A stretch of DNA of 64,000 bases. It comes from Meandrina meandrites. Its lineage: Eukaryota; Cnidaria; Anthozoa; Scleractinia; Meandrinidae. The stretch is from contig OY855913.1 of assembly GCA_963693305.1 (NCBI GenBank), positions 24,052,114 through 24,116,113 of the forward strand, in the 5' to 3' direction. Shown one piece after another: positions 24,111 to 36,800 of the stretch (position 1 is the stretch's first letter; each line of letters opens with the position of its first letter). A program made the translations under genes and the position numbers. The notes beneath the pieces are model-generated. The model had not been told where the DNA came from, searched no databases, and worked only from the letters and a program-made list of their open reading frames with translations.

Positions 24111-25699
24111 CGCAAGTTAATTTGTGAACCGCGCTAAAACTGTTGGATATCTTGAAAGGGATCAATATCTCTCCAGTAAATGATACTCACGCTAGCAATT
24201 AAACAAGTTGCTTGTTTTTAAATTCTGTTTTGAATGAAGAATGTTCTAATGCCCTAAACATTAGCGGTTTTAGTTTTACACTTGCAGTTCACGAACTGAT
24301 GTTTTCGTGGACAAAACTGCACCTTCAAGCTTGCCGGCATTTCTTTGTGGTAATGTTCTTCTTTATATTGTTTATGTGAATTGAGGTTCATAAAGTTGGG
24401 CGGTCAACATTACATACTTAGCGTATTTAATTATCCTTGCTGTTCAAGAATGAAAGACTGATATTTTCATTAAGTAAGAAACCTTATTTATATGTTAACT
24501 GCACTTAAAAAAGCAGTCAATTTTAACAAATGTTATCTTTATTGAAAGATTATTTAGGCGGTCTAATAAGCATAAAATTTGGAAAAATGCTTTTTGAAAA
24601 AGAAGCGGTCGATTTTCTGATTGGTAATGAGTTGAAGTCAAAAACAAGTTAACGAGTTAAAAACTAGGGTCAGTAAACTTTTTACAAACAAACAAACACT
24701 CAAAGAAACTTGCAAAACAGACGTTAAGTGATGAATCCATGTATCGTGTAAGTAGTTTAAATCCAAAGGACCGTTTAACTGGACTAACAGTGACTTGATT
24801 TATTCGCTTACCGGCGGAACTCAAAGCTTGTCGTAAAAGACAAGCTGTTTTCTATTTATTTTGCAACCCATTGTACACTTCTGCTTGACTGATGGGTTGT
24901 TGTGAATTAGAATGCATGAATGCATGAATGCTGATCAATGTTGGACACTGTGTTTTGTGTGCTAATTGGCCCTTAGACTAAACTATTTTTAATTTTCGTC
25001 TTTTGCAATCCGACACAATCTTTATCAATATGAACCATCCTTCTTTTTTTCTTATTTATTTACAAAATAGCTTTTTCACAATTTGTTTACCTCAATAAAA
25101 TGTTATCTTGAGGCTTTCTTTGATCTAAAATGAAGTTTTCCCACAAAAATAACGACCTACCGTGACGTTGCTCCCAGTACTCAGCACTTACTCTCCAATT
25201 AGATATATTGTCAATCAAACTAATATCACCAACAGCAAACAATGACCACGAAATAGGAAGATATAGTGCATTCACAGTTCACAAGATAGCTCGATGACAC
25301 AGAGCTGAAACGACTAGTTTTCTACTAGTCCTTGTTTCAATCGCGAAAACCAGGCCCTCGAATGTTCCCAGGGTTATTGTTGAAATTCTTTGGTAACTTA
25401 TTACTTTTATAAGCCTTATTGTATATAATTTTCGCATGGTCATGGAAAGCCCTCATTAGCTACAAAGATTGCATAACAATACACCCCCTGACTCGTAATT
25501 TTGCCATCTGTTACATCAATTTCTAATATTTCAGAAAGGTACTTTTTATAGAATAAGTTAATAAACAAAATATTGCTTTTCAGAAGCTTTCAGCGCTCGC
25601 GTGCCGCATCGAAAATTGAAAAGAATATCTTAACCTTCTTCTGTTATGTAATTGTTAATACAGCGGAGCCGCCATACAGGAAACAGTATTTAGGTAAGG

Positions 25700-25998
25700 G
25701 TTATGTCTGCATACGAGCCTAAGGGCCCACCAGGCCGGAGCTTATCCCGGTTTCCGTAGCATGAAGCGACTAGGAATATTGCTTCTCCCCCCTGGATGGG
25801 ATGCTAGTCCATCGCAAGGTTACCCCCAGCAGTAAATTCGCCGGTACCCATTTATACACCTGGGTGGAGAGAGGCACTATGAGAGTAAAGTATCTTGCCC
25901 AAGAACACAACGCAGTGCCCCGGCCAGGGCTCGAACCCGGATCGCCCGATCTGGAGTCCAGCGCACTAACCCATTAGGCCAACGCACCTCCCACTATT
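25700..25998 (-). mobile_element. tRNA-derived SINE, duplication arm 2
   Basis: Orthologous copy of the 16145-16437 insertion, with a more intact B box (GGTTCGAGCCC) and A box (GGCCTAATGGGTTAGTGCG). Confidence 0.65.
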
Positions 25999-26689
25999 AA
26001 GGTAAGGGAGTACGATGAAATCCTCTAACTGTAGCAAATAAGGCCTTTAACGAAAGACTTTATACCTCTCTAGTCTTGGTGCTAGGCGTATGCATTTTTA
26101 TAGCTTCGATAAGGTATTGTTTGTTGTGTTTATTACTATTTTAGTACGCTAGGTAAAGTTATTCCGGAAAACCTGAAAACCTGGAATCTCATATCTCAGA
26201 CGGGGATGTTGGTCGGCAATTTTGAATTAAACCCCAAAAGGAGACTAATCTGGGTTTAGCTCAATCTTTTTTCGACCCCAGCAAGATGCCATTTTAACCA
26301 TTTTAAAACAGATATATTGATATTTCTTCGTGTGCAACCCTAGACGAGACATTGACGGGTAAAAATAGTGGCGTTTTTTCCTGGAACAGTCTAAGTAAGA
26401 CAACAAGCATGGCTGACTCATTCATATGAGAGTCGCCCCTCTCTGGGGGCGATAACAAGATGTACCCTTGCATCGTTCAATGATTTCTGAATGTAGTGAC
26501 CCCTCAAAAAAGCCTGCAGGTTGCCCATCTGATGTTTGATGAAATTATACCTTGGTCTTCCTAAACAAAAATTACCTGACTACACATATTAAAAATGTTT
26601 AAAACCAGATTTGGCATTGGCTTATGAATATACAAAAAAGCAAATTGTTCTTTTCCAAATCTTGTTTCAAGAAAAGCTTCAATCAGAAA

Positions 26690-26772
26690 GCTTTTACTGA
26701 ACACCGATAATGTCGGCAGATGTTGGTTCTCCTATTACGAGTCTCTCACGCACAGCGGGTACAAAATGCCTT
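26690..26772 (-). pseudogene. Peroxidase exon 6 relic, longer copy
   Basis: The minus strand reads a pyrimidine-rich acceptor ending CCAAAG, one base completing a split codon, and then HFVPAVRERLVIGEPTSAD followed by IIGVQ and a stop. This matches the start of exon 6 of gene A (NFVPAVRERLIFEGPT) at the same splice phase. About 24 codons survive; the rest of the domain is missing. It is the remains of an array member lost between genes A and B. Confidence 0.75.
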
Positions 26773-27411
26773 TGGAAACAAAATGAATACCAAATGATTG
26801 TGTGCTATACAGATGAATCTCCTGAATTATACACCACTACAGTCCCAAGAGAAGGTGTGCTCACTATAATGGACTGTGCGGGAAGGCACTGACCGAAAGA
26901 GGTATGAAAGGGTAGGAATTTTACGAGTTGAAGTATAGAACTGAAAAAGTAGGAAAATTCTTAGTTTACGTATTTCAAAGGCCTTTTCAACCTTCTTCTT
27001 GAGGGATTATTTAATCGGCAAACGTATAGGGAATTGATGCAATGTTAAAATTTTAAAATAACAACAAAAAATAAAATAAAGTGTTTTTGCATGTATCACG
27101 CTATACATGATACGTGATCATCAACATAAGGAACTTGACTAAAATGAGGTCATTTCTGAGTTTTCTGAGAAGAAAGATGCTAAACTGTTATTACTTCTAG
27201 GAAAGCAATCCACACATTGACTGTTTTTTGTAGATTTATAAGACGCGTTTTCCTAAATGAAACTTAATTAGGGCACAATCATCTTTGTACTGTGATTTTA
27301 CAAAGCTCTACAAGGAAAACAATGCCGTTCAAATCGATGTGGCACAGCAGTAAAAATTCATTCAATTTTGAATGAAAAAATGCTAATACTAAAACGCTTA
27401 TTTGTTGACTT

Positions 27412-27802
27412 TTAAAGGGACACTGTCACAGACATTTTTTGGCTTTTTTAGTAAAACGGCACCAAAATTATGACTGAGTACTTTCAACCATGCACGAAGT
27501 GCTCCTCGAACGTAAAGAGAAGGATATCTAGCAAATTGTTTAAAGAGGAGGGTGACCGTAAATAGTTTTCATCAATTTTTCCAAACCACAAGGACACAAC
27601 TTGAAAAAGTCAGGCTGACTTTTTGAAGTTGAGATCAAAAGTTCCTGATGTTACCACAGTGATATCACTCTATATTTAGCTTCAGTATACTGGTATAGTA
27701 ATTTTAAGAAAACTTCACCACTGTTAATAGGTTTCCAATGGTGTAAACATGTTTTTGGGCTGTTGAATTTTTGAAGTTATGCGCGTGGCAGTGTCCCTTT
27801 AA
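27412..27802. mobile_element. 391 bp TTAA-flanked inverted-repeat element
   Basis: The termini read TTAAAGGGACACTGTCAC and, from the right, TTAAAGGGACACTGCCAC. It is unrelated in sequence to the 630 bp family but has the same TTAA edges. Non-coding. Confidence 0.7.
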
Positions 27803-28916
27803 GCCATTAACGATAGGCGAAGCATTTCAATGGATCAAGAAAGCAGCAAAAGTTAATTAAAGTACGTCAAAAAAAAATTTGGAATTGAAGGAAATGGGGA
27901 GGGTCGGGTGTTGGAAAATTGTGCGTACTTCTGGAAAAATCCTGGCTACGCCCTTGTTAACACTTATCACAAACACACATAAGCACTTGAAATACCCCAG
28001 TTTGCTCGAGCAAGAAGTCGAGGAATTATGTCATATTGGTTCCCAACAACTGTTTTGCTATCGTATCTTCAGTTCCTTCTGAAAGGGTTAAACTGAGAGG
28101 AATATATGATAACTGATTTAACACTTAAAAATCGAAAAAAATGCGGTGAATCACAACGAGCTTTAAATACTTCAGTTAATTTTAATTCTCACAAACCACG
28201 CTTTACGCGTTCTTTTCTATTTTTCATTTTTTGTCACCTGCGTAGTCAAAAACCCATGAACCCTTTTATTTCGCAATCCTTAGCTTTGAATATCTAAAAT
28301 ACTAGTATGTACGAATTTAAATTCCTAAAGAGGAACTTGAACATTAGTATTAACAGAATACTTCTACTGACAACCAAATTTTTCAGATTAAATGCTTAGA
28401 CCTCCATTTAAGTTTTCTACGAATTAAAATTTAGAGAAATTTAAGGTCGTGTTTGCAACGAAAAAGCCATACTTTTCGGGCGAGTTAGACCGACAAAAGA
28501 AAATAAAATCTATACTTTTAAGACCCTTGCCGACGACTCTTGCAATTCAACCAGAACTAAACACATAAAATTCATGCTCTATATATGAAATAATTACCTA
28601 GGAGGGGCGCAAATTACAACCGTTGGCGAAGATTCTTAGCAAGAACTGTTTCGTAGACCCTCGTTGAGCTGTCATACAAGACCTTTGAGAACGTTTTAGA
28701 GTTGGGTAACTTTCTTTTTTTCTGCTTTACGCAGCGCAACCTTGCAGCTCTTTTTAACCTATACAATACGTGTCAACATGGGCCTCAGTGTAGCATAGCA
28801 CAAAATTTTAAACACGAAGTACTTTTATTCAGTATTGAATACGTTAAGCTTATCATGCAAATGTGTTAGTCATCTGGATGTTATTTGGCCTTGTATATTG
28901 ATAATAATGATAATAA

Positions 28917-29044
28917 AATGACTTTTTTGGGAATATTGTTTATTTGCTCCCTTGTAGTGTCATTTGAGGCCCTTGTGCTTCGCGCTGGGGCCGCAAATGA
29001 CACTACGCGGGCGCAAAAAAAAATATTCCCGAAAAAAGTCACTA
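28917..29044. mobile_element. Foldback element with 55-base arms
   Basis: AATGACTTTTTTGGGAATAT and GTAGTGTCATTTGAGGCCC on the left are mirrored by GGGGCCGCAAATGACACTAC and AATATTCCCGAAAAAAGTCA on the right, around a loop of about 16 bases. The 67-codon frame here is not a gene. Confidence 0.65.
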
Positions 29045-30882
29045 TATTCCCCTATCAAGAAACGCCACTTGCTTTCTTCTTAAAATAGGGTAAGCGAAAA
29101 AAAAAAGAGCTTCTCAAGTGAGCCTTGATGTTTTGGATTCTTTAGTTAGAAAGAAATTCTTATTTGAATGACCTTCGTAATATTTCCTTGAATTACTCCG
29201 TGCCGGAGTAAATGCTAGCTCAAGATTATATATATGCACCGCAAGATTGTGTATGCATGAGCGCGCTAAATAACGTCGCTCGGGTTGTGTGGTCGTTTTG
29301 AATGAGGTATGTAAACAAGTCTGTAGTGTATCATTTTTTTTTAAAAAAAAACTTGCTAAAAAATAGCCGCTTCTTGTTTTAACAGGCTAATAAGTTTGAA
29401 AGAATTCGAAAGTGCATATGTTAAGGTCGCGGGACAGGGTTTGCGCTAATACTTTCTTAGCCACCTTGGTCATCTTCATCTTCTGTGAAACTCTGATCAA
29501 CTAAATTTCTGGCCACATGCTAGACATGTGGTTTTCTAAAAAGATGTAATTTTCTGAAAGAAAGAAACAACAACAATAACACCAACGACAAACCGACGGA
29601 AATCAAACCCATGATCTTCAATTGCGTACACTTGTTGGGCGGATGCTCCAACCACTAAACTGAACTAGAGGGAGACTGGTGTCGAGCCAGTACACTGTTT
29701 ACAGCTATGACTATTTCGAGAAACGTTGTCGGAAACAAAACACACAAGTGCATGCGACAAGACACAAAGATTGTATGGGTAGAACGGTATTGAGCTACTG
29801 CACGTGTCAGGGGATACTGATAAGGTATATCGACATAAAAAACGCGAATTTGCTCGTTTTCTTTCTCTTTTGTTAGACATGTGGAAACAAAGTACGTTTA
29901 GCCACAATTGTCCTAACTCTATAAGACATGCGATAGTTAAAGTAAAGCTACAGATAAATGCCTCTTGAAGGGGAAAAACATATTCTCCACGTGCAAATTG
30001 ACATTGCAAACTTGTACCTTTCCCTTTAGGCCAATATGCAAAATTCAGTGAATACCCAAACCACCCTTCGGTCTTGTCGCGCACTTTGAGTGTTTTTCCG
30101 ACAACCTTTTTCGAAATGTGAGCTGTATATTCTAGTTTCATATGTGACACGCGTACCTTTTCTGGCAAGGCAAAGAAAACTCGAAGTGTGCAGTTAACTT
30201 TCAAACTTTATTTCCACTAAACAAAGAGTTGCATGTATCGTTATAAGATTATTACAATTATTATAACAACATTAACAACAAGGCACTCAATTCTGCAACG
30301 GACAAAAAGCAAAAGCAGAACACTGCAAATAGTAATTGGCTTACACTATACCTTTCCTTTGTTTGTAACGTAGAGGAAAAAAATCTAAACTAATGTCAGT
30401 ACAGGGGAAATTTTCCTTATTTTGTTTGTCCGAAGATTCCCTTAAAGTAGACCGAAGTTGACCCGAAGATGTCCAAAGATTTTCGAGGAAAACGTTCGAA
30501 CAAGATTACACCAGTCGAGACGTCCGAGGATTTTCAAATTATATTAAATTTAATTAAAAGGCCGCCCGAGTTTGCCCTGTATGTTACAAACAAGTAACCG
30601 CATGTCTCCAAAAACGTTTAATCACTATCACATTTGCCTAGCTATGTAAATAAAGTAGTTATTGACTAATAAGGCATAAAATACCGTGTCATAGGTAATA
30701 TTGGTTATAATTAACTAGTACCGATATCTGTGGCCAAATTAAGTCGATCATTTTTAGACTACGTGGTCTTTAACTTTCTAACTGTGTTACGTACAATATT
30801 AACGGTAACTGCATGTTGAAGGAATAAAATTAAAACTTGCATGTCCAAGCCTCAAGAGCATGGAGGCCAGGTACAGCTTCAA
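29045..30882. other. 3' flank of gene B
   Basis: It contains an AATAAA on the minus strand at 30212-30207 that could end gene B, giving a 3' UTR of about 0.67 kb. A 179-codon minus frame (29665-30204) starts just past that signal and resembles nothing known. CCGAAGATT-type degenerate repeats lie at 30430-30540. Confidence 0.4.
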
Positions 30883-33800
30883 TTAAGCACCGACAGACGA
30901 ACCACCACCAGCCTCCTTGACACCACCACTTTCACCTTCATAGGCAGATCCAGATTCTAGCAATCATAGGAACATAAACATGAAAATAAGTGTTAGTTCA
31001 GACTTATCATTAAAACCTGTCGCTGCCTTTCCTTCACAGACCGCAAATCATCAAAATTTCCCTTTCTATTCCATAAGTTTACTCTGCTCACCCAGAGCTT
31101 TTCACTATGCTCTCTCTACTTAAAAACGTCTGGGAGGAAGGGGGCTGGTTGCCTGCTGTTCTCTTCTGATTTTCTTCTAGTTCGATTATATTCAAACTGC
31201 ACTTTAAGGCCATTTATAATTTTTCGAAATTTTTTAAACAATTGAGGTCAAAGATAATTCCGATGTCACTAGAATATCGGAGTGGAAATAACAAAAACTG
31301 AGAGCAAAATGCCCACCTTCTTTGAAAACATTCAAGTTGAGAAAAGGCAGGTCGTAGCAGTCTGTCAGATCATTATCGCCACCGTTAAAGGTCCTTCGCC
31401 TGAAGACTTTAGGCTGAATACGTTTCACATCGTCTGTGTTGTCACATATCACTCGAGACAGCTTGACCTTTCGTATCTCTGCCAGTTGAGCGGCGGTAAA
31501 ACCTGTACAAGGGTCGTTTCTTTCATACCAAAAGCGATCGGCACGGCGGATGTCTGCGAATTGTTGGAGGATTATGCAGGTGGTGGTGCGTCCCAATTGA
31601 CTGCCCGGTTGAAGATTTTCACTCATCATTCCTGGAAAGGGATCGATGTCCTCCACGACGCGGTAAGTTCCCTCCAGTCGGATTCGCTGAAGTCGGGGTA
31701 TGTCTGTAAGTGCATTGAAGTTTTTACCTGATGCAGAGGGACCATCACAAAGTGTTGAGTACTGGATATAGCCTGGTAAACCATGATCCCGGCCACGCTG
31801 GATGTTTAATGAAACAAGGTCAGCCAAAATTCCAGCAGGAGTTGGCCCTTCTATTATGAGATAATCTCGCACGACCTTAGCCACGTTTCTACGAGAAAGA
31901 AAATCGATAAATTGATGATGATGATTACGATGATGGTCATGATGCTGCTGCTGATGACGATGATGCTGATGATGATGATATCAATATTGCACCATTTCCC
32001 ATAGATCGAATGAACCGTTTTTATTTGTTAAAACAAATAATCTCATAAAAGTATTTAAAACATCTATTTAGCTAATTTACTATCTAACCTTTGATATGAA
32101 ATTGAAAAAAACGAACAAAAAATTTTAAAAGATGTTAAGTCAAGAAATTAAAAAAAAATGCTTGTTTAGAAAGCCAAGTATTCAGTTTTCTTCTACAAAT
32201 GGTTACTTTTGATCACCATCATCGTCAATTTATTTTCCTTGGCCTTGCAAGATGAAGTCATATTGTATTCAGCGAGGGATGATTAAGACGGAATCCGCCA
32301 GGACTTCGAGTAGTTATTGGACAAAATTATGTACCAAAATTATTTACACCTTATTGCAAGCTTTTTTGTTACTGCTTCAAATATCTTATCAAAAGAAATC
32401 GTTTCTAACAACACCAAGCATCGAAAACCGAAGTTCCGCTGAATTCCACTAAATCGCTTAAAAGACGTGAGCTTTTGCCTATAGCTTGTGAACTTTGAAT
32501 TTCATTTTCTCAGGCTCTGATAAGAAATTGTTGTACCAAAATTATTTACACCTTAAGCTTATTGCAAACTTTTGTGTTGCTGCTTCAAATATCTTATCAA
32601 AAGAAATCTTTTCTAACAACACCAAACACCGAAAACAAATTTCGAATTTCCCACTGAATTCCACTGAATCGCTTAAAGACGATTTTACAAAATGGCTGCA
32701 CGTGAGAATTTGCCTATACCTTGTGAACTTTGAAATTCATTTTCTAAGACTCTGATAAGAAGTTGTTGTCGGTATTATAAGGGATTATTACTTACATCTT
32801 TACATTTTATTTAGGATAGAAAATAACGCAATAGGATTTAAATTATTCTGGTACTCGATTTTTGTCCAACTTAAATAAATATTACTCGACGTCCTGATGG
32901 ATTCCGTCTTAACATATTTTAAAAAAGTTGTTAGATCATGGTCCATGGTCTTCAAGTTGATGTGGGATGTATATAGTTATATATTAAACAAAGACCATCA
33001 GTAACTGTAGTTCTAGCCTTCCGATTGACAATGTTATTAATCAAGTTCTACAGAATATGACAAAACACTTACGCATCAAATCGCAAAGCTCTATCTAAAA
33101 CCAATCCCAGAAAAATCCCTCCATAAGGGTCGACGCCTAGTGTTTCATCAAACAGCAGCTCTGGCCTAAAAAAGTCGACTGGTTCTCTTCGGAGATCTGC
33201 TACGGGACGAGTTCCATTATCCACTGCAAAATCTTCCCGAATAAGAGTGTGACCCATTCTCAGAGCGACTGTGGCGAAAGCGTTGATTATTGCAGCACTT
33301 ACTGTTGAATTATAACCTTCGAAGTACTGACCATCTGGCTCCAACTTAACGCCTGCATTAGCCCTCTGAGACAAAAGAAAATGACAGTCATCAGTCTGTC
33401 AAATAACATGTAGTTTCAATAATTAAATAATTGAATATGTAACGATAAAAAGGAAAATCCTGGTGTCGAGCCTAGTGGCTCGTCAATGGCTCGTCAGTGG
33501 CTCGTCAGTGGCTCGTCAGTGGCCCGGTGGCTCTTCAGGTCGGAGGTTATCCCGGTTTCTGTAGCATTAAGTGGCGTAGAGTATTTCTACTCCCTGGGTG
33601 CAAATGGGCAATGTCCATGCCGGGCCTCGAACCCGCATTTCTCGATCCGTAGTTCGGCGCACTAACCATTAAGCCACCGCACCACCCAGTTGCTGAAACG
33701 TACTTAGCACTCGCTTAGCTGGAGAGGCGAGACTGCTCTTCTGCAATCGTCCTTTAACTCCTCTAGGCTACATACTATAGAGTCTATAGAATTCAGACTA

Positions 33801-36800
33801 ACGAAAGTACACACGGGATTCTGGCCAAGGTGGCTCAAAAACAAAGTACTGACACGGATGTTAATCCAAAATGTGCATCGCGGCTGACTTTGTTTGGCAA
33901 GCAAAGCCAATGTCATGCCATGTATAGGCGTTTTATAATGGTTCCTTACATTTCAGAAGTTACAAAAGTGCATATTTTCATCAGCGGGACAAGGGACTAA
34001 AGTGGATTATTACATTTCTTCCCTGCAGATCTTACCAAAGTGTCGTTGAAGAGTACTTCAAGCCACTCATTGTACGTGATGTGCTGATGCATGGCGCCAA
34101 CGATCTTGCGCGCCTCTTGGAATAGCTTCTCGTTGTCCCAGTATGGATTCAGTACGTGCAGGTATTTGGCAATACGATTGTGCTCGCGAACCCAAAGAGC
34201 ATGCATCGCCATTAATGCTGTTAAACAAAACAGCAACAAAATATAGTTAGAGGGAGTGTTGTCTTAAAGTAGCAAGGACATTGGAATGCATTACGTCTCG
34301 GTTTACAAGTCATTTTTACCTTCGACGCGATCGGTTCGAGGTTCATCAGAAATGTATACGGATACTTACAGGTAGCTCTCGGCTCTCCCAGGAGGAGGAG
34401 GGGGGAGGGGGAGGGGGAGGGAGAGGGAGAGGGAGAGGGGGAGGGGGAGGGGGAGGGGGAGGGGGAGGGGGAGAGTAACTACTTACAGGTCCAAACTCTT
34501 ATCCCTTCATATACTATTTTTGAAAGAAAAGGTACCCCTTTTAAATACCCTTGATAGGAAATACTGCCCCTTTTACATACCTACAGAAGGAATACTTAAC
34601 CTCTTTTCTTATTTTCTCACTTGAATAGCCCCTTAAAATAATGAAATGAATCGGCTGTTCGGTGGGTCTGTTCGAGGCATTTGATTCATTCTAGTATAGT
34701 GGAAATACCTACGTGATAGGTTTCCCTGCCCTTTTGTATACTCCAACTCGTGAAATCCCTTCACATGTATATTCCTAGAGCCTTAGAAAAGGTAACCCTC
34801 TCAGGCGGAGACTCCACGTATAGTCTACTATAGGAAGTTGCCCCCCCCCCCCCCGGAATGTAGCTACGTAAAGAAAACTGCCACTCAGTTTATTCGTACT
34901 TTAGAACTTTGAAAGCGGTGCTTAAAAGGTTTAGTAATGTCTCAACGGAAGTGATACATAATTTTGATGTTTTAGAAATTTTCCTACCCTGATTTTCGTT
35001 CACTCGAATGTCACCAGCTCTGAAGCAAGGTTTGTTCTCAGGATCCTCAGATCTGCAGAATTCTTCTTCTTCTGCCCGCGGAAGAATTGGTCTTCCGTTA
35101 GAGTTAACGAATGGTTCAACGGACAAAAGCCCGAGATTTGCTTTTTGATCACGAAGACTCTGTGCTGTTTCGAAGTCTGAGCCGTACACTTGTGAGGCAT
35201 CGATGTAAGCGGTTAACTCGTTCATCTGTTGTGGAGAAATTTAGTTATTTAAAGAAGACCACTCATTTCGCTAAGCAAACAGATACTGCAGGATCAAGTA
35301 GGTCGGCTCTTATCGATTGTGCTAGTGAAAGTAACATATTTTGCTATACATGCAGTGCCCGAATGTTTTCCAAATTATGCTCAAATTATGCGTGTTTTTG
35401 AAAATTAAGCTTTCTTCAGTATAATTCTCCAAAAAACAACGACAAAACAAGTCCACTGAAAATTATCTATTTATTGTTAATAAAGCATGATCGTTACTTC
35501 AACACGTATCTTTCCACCACGAAAAGACCAGGGTATTCGCGAGTATGATATCTTCTTTATCTAGAGTAACACACTTGCTTTGATAAAACACGCCTATCGG
35601 GCGGCTGTTCGTTTTGTCATCTTTGAAAGTTGCTCGACGCCATTTTATTGCCTGTGAAAGCGGGAACTGGGACCAATGCATTCTTTACTCCCGGTGAACA
35701 GAAATTGAAAATAATCAATCTTAGAGACCAAGTAAGTCATTTCCGAAGGGAAACGAAAATTGCTTCGAGTCAGCGGGAGGTTCGAGTTACCGAGGGTAAA
35801 ATTACAGTAAGTGTATGACAGAAATCCAGGGGAAATCGATTTTGGTTCGAGTTAGCGCGAGGTTGGAGTTAGCGACGGTTCGAGTTATCGGGAGTCGACT
35901 GTAATGCCAACAATTATGCTAGCACAATCAACAAGGGCCTAGAATCAAGGGCAAAACGATTTCGGATAACCACTTATGGGGAAACCCGAACAAGCAAAGT
36001 GAATTAAAAATGCAAATGTGACCCAAAGCTATGTCTTTTTCTAATGTTTCTGTGTATTATTGTTAATTGATTATTTTACTTTGGCAGGGCTCTCTAATAA
36101 ACTACATTTATAGTAAGATGCATCTGTATATATATTAAATAAATAAACAAACAAAAAACAACAAATAAACAAACTAACGAACAAACAGGCCTGCAAGTCA
36201 CTTAGGATAAGCAACTGACCTGTTCGCCAGCCCCGTTCCGAGCCGATCTGCTGAATGGCATGCACGTTGCAGACGGATCACCTCTAAGCACTTGAGATGG
36301 CGGGATTGGGATTGAAATGCAGTCTGGATTGTCACTGGTACCAAGACACGGGCCACTGTTCGTGCCGCAGGTGACTCCTTCCCCTAGGGGGGTCAACTCA
36401 GTCAACGTGAGGTCATGATCTAAAAATTGTCCCCAGGTCATTACCATGTGAGTAAAGTCCGCTGTACGGTTAAGACTTCGGAACACTTTAGAACTAACTT
36501 TCCTGGCATTTGGGAGTTCTCCAATGTCTTGACTGTTAATGCGCGGTTGGTCGCCTGGTTGTTGATACGCAGTTGGGGGATCTAAACCATCAAAACGACG
36601 ATGTGGTTGAAATGCGGCTCCAGCCGATATGTTGCACAGATTGTTGCAGCTGCCATCAAACGTACGATACTTCCGCTTGAGGCAAGCAAACCTAAGCTTT
36701 AGTGGATCACAGTTTGGTAGATTAAGCGTATCCAACATTTGCTGCGCGGCAGAAGTGGAACTAGACGTGGCGTGAAGCATTTCATACCAGCCAACAATGA

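Larger units (their letters stand above)
23301..27046. repeat. Segmental duplication, arm 2
   Basis: Direct copy of 12541-17490, lacking the 1.2 kb piece at 14636-15855. It retains the better peroxidase exon relic (26690-26772), promoter relic 3 and the same SINE insertion (25700-25998), so the SINE predates the duplication. Confidence 0.85.

Noticed and set aside
25912..25990. tRNA gene
   Set aside because: A and B boxes are present but the acceptor ends do not pair and a SINE body follows, so it is a SINE head.
29665..30204. 179-codon minus-strand open frame below gene B
   Set aside because: Longest non-peroxidase frame, but no recognisable domain or splice partner, and it starts just after a candidate polyadenylation signal of gene B.
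31282..31731. 149-codon plus-strand frame
   Set aside because: It is the antisense shadow of gene B exon 6.
34281..34478. Gly/Arg-rich plus-strand frame
   Set aside because: Translation of the purine tract; low complexity.
35820..35905. DNA transposon terminus with GGAGTCGACTG end in gene B intron 2
   Set aside because: Looks like one end of a pogo/Tigger-type element, but I could not find a matching opposite end, so no element is annotated.
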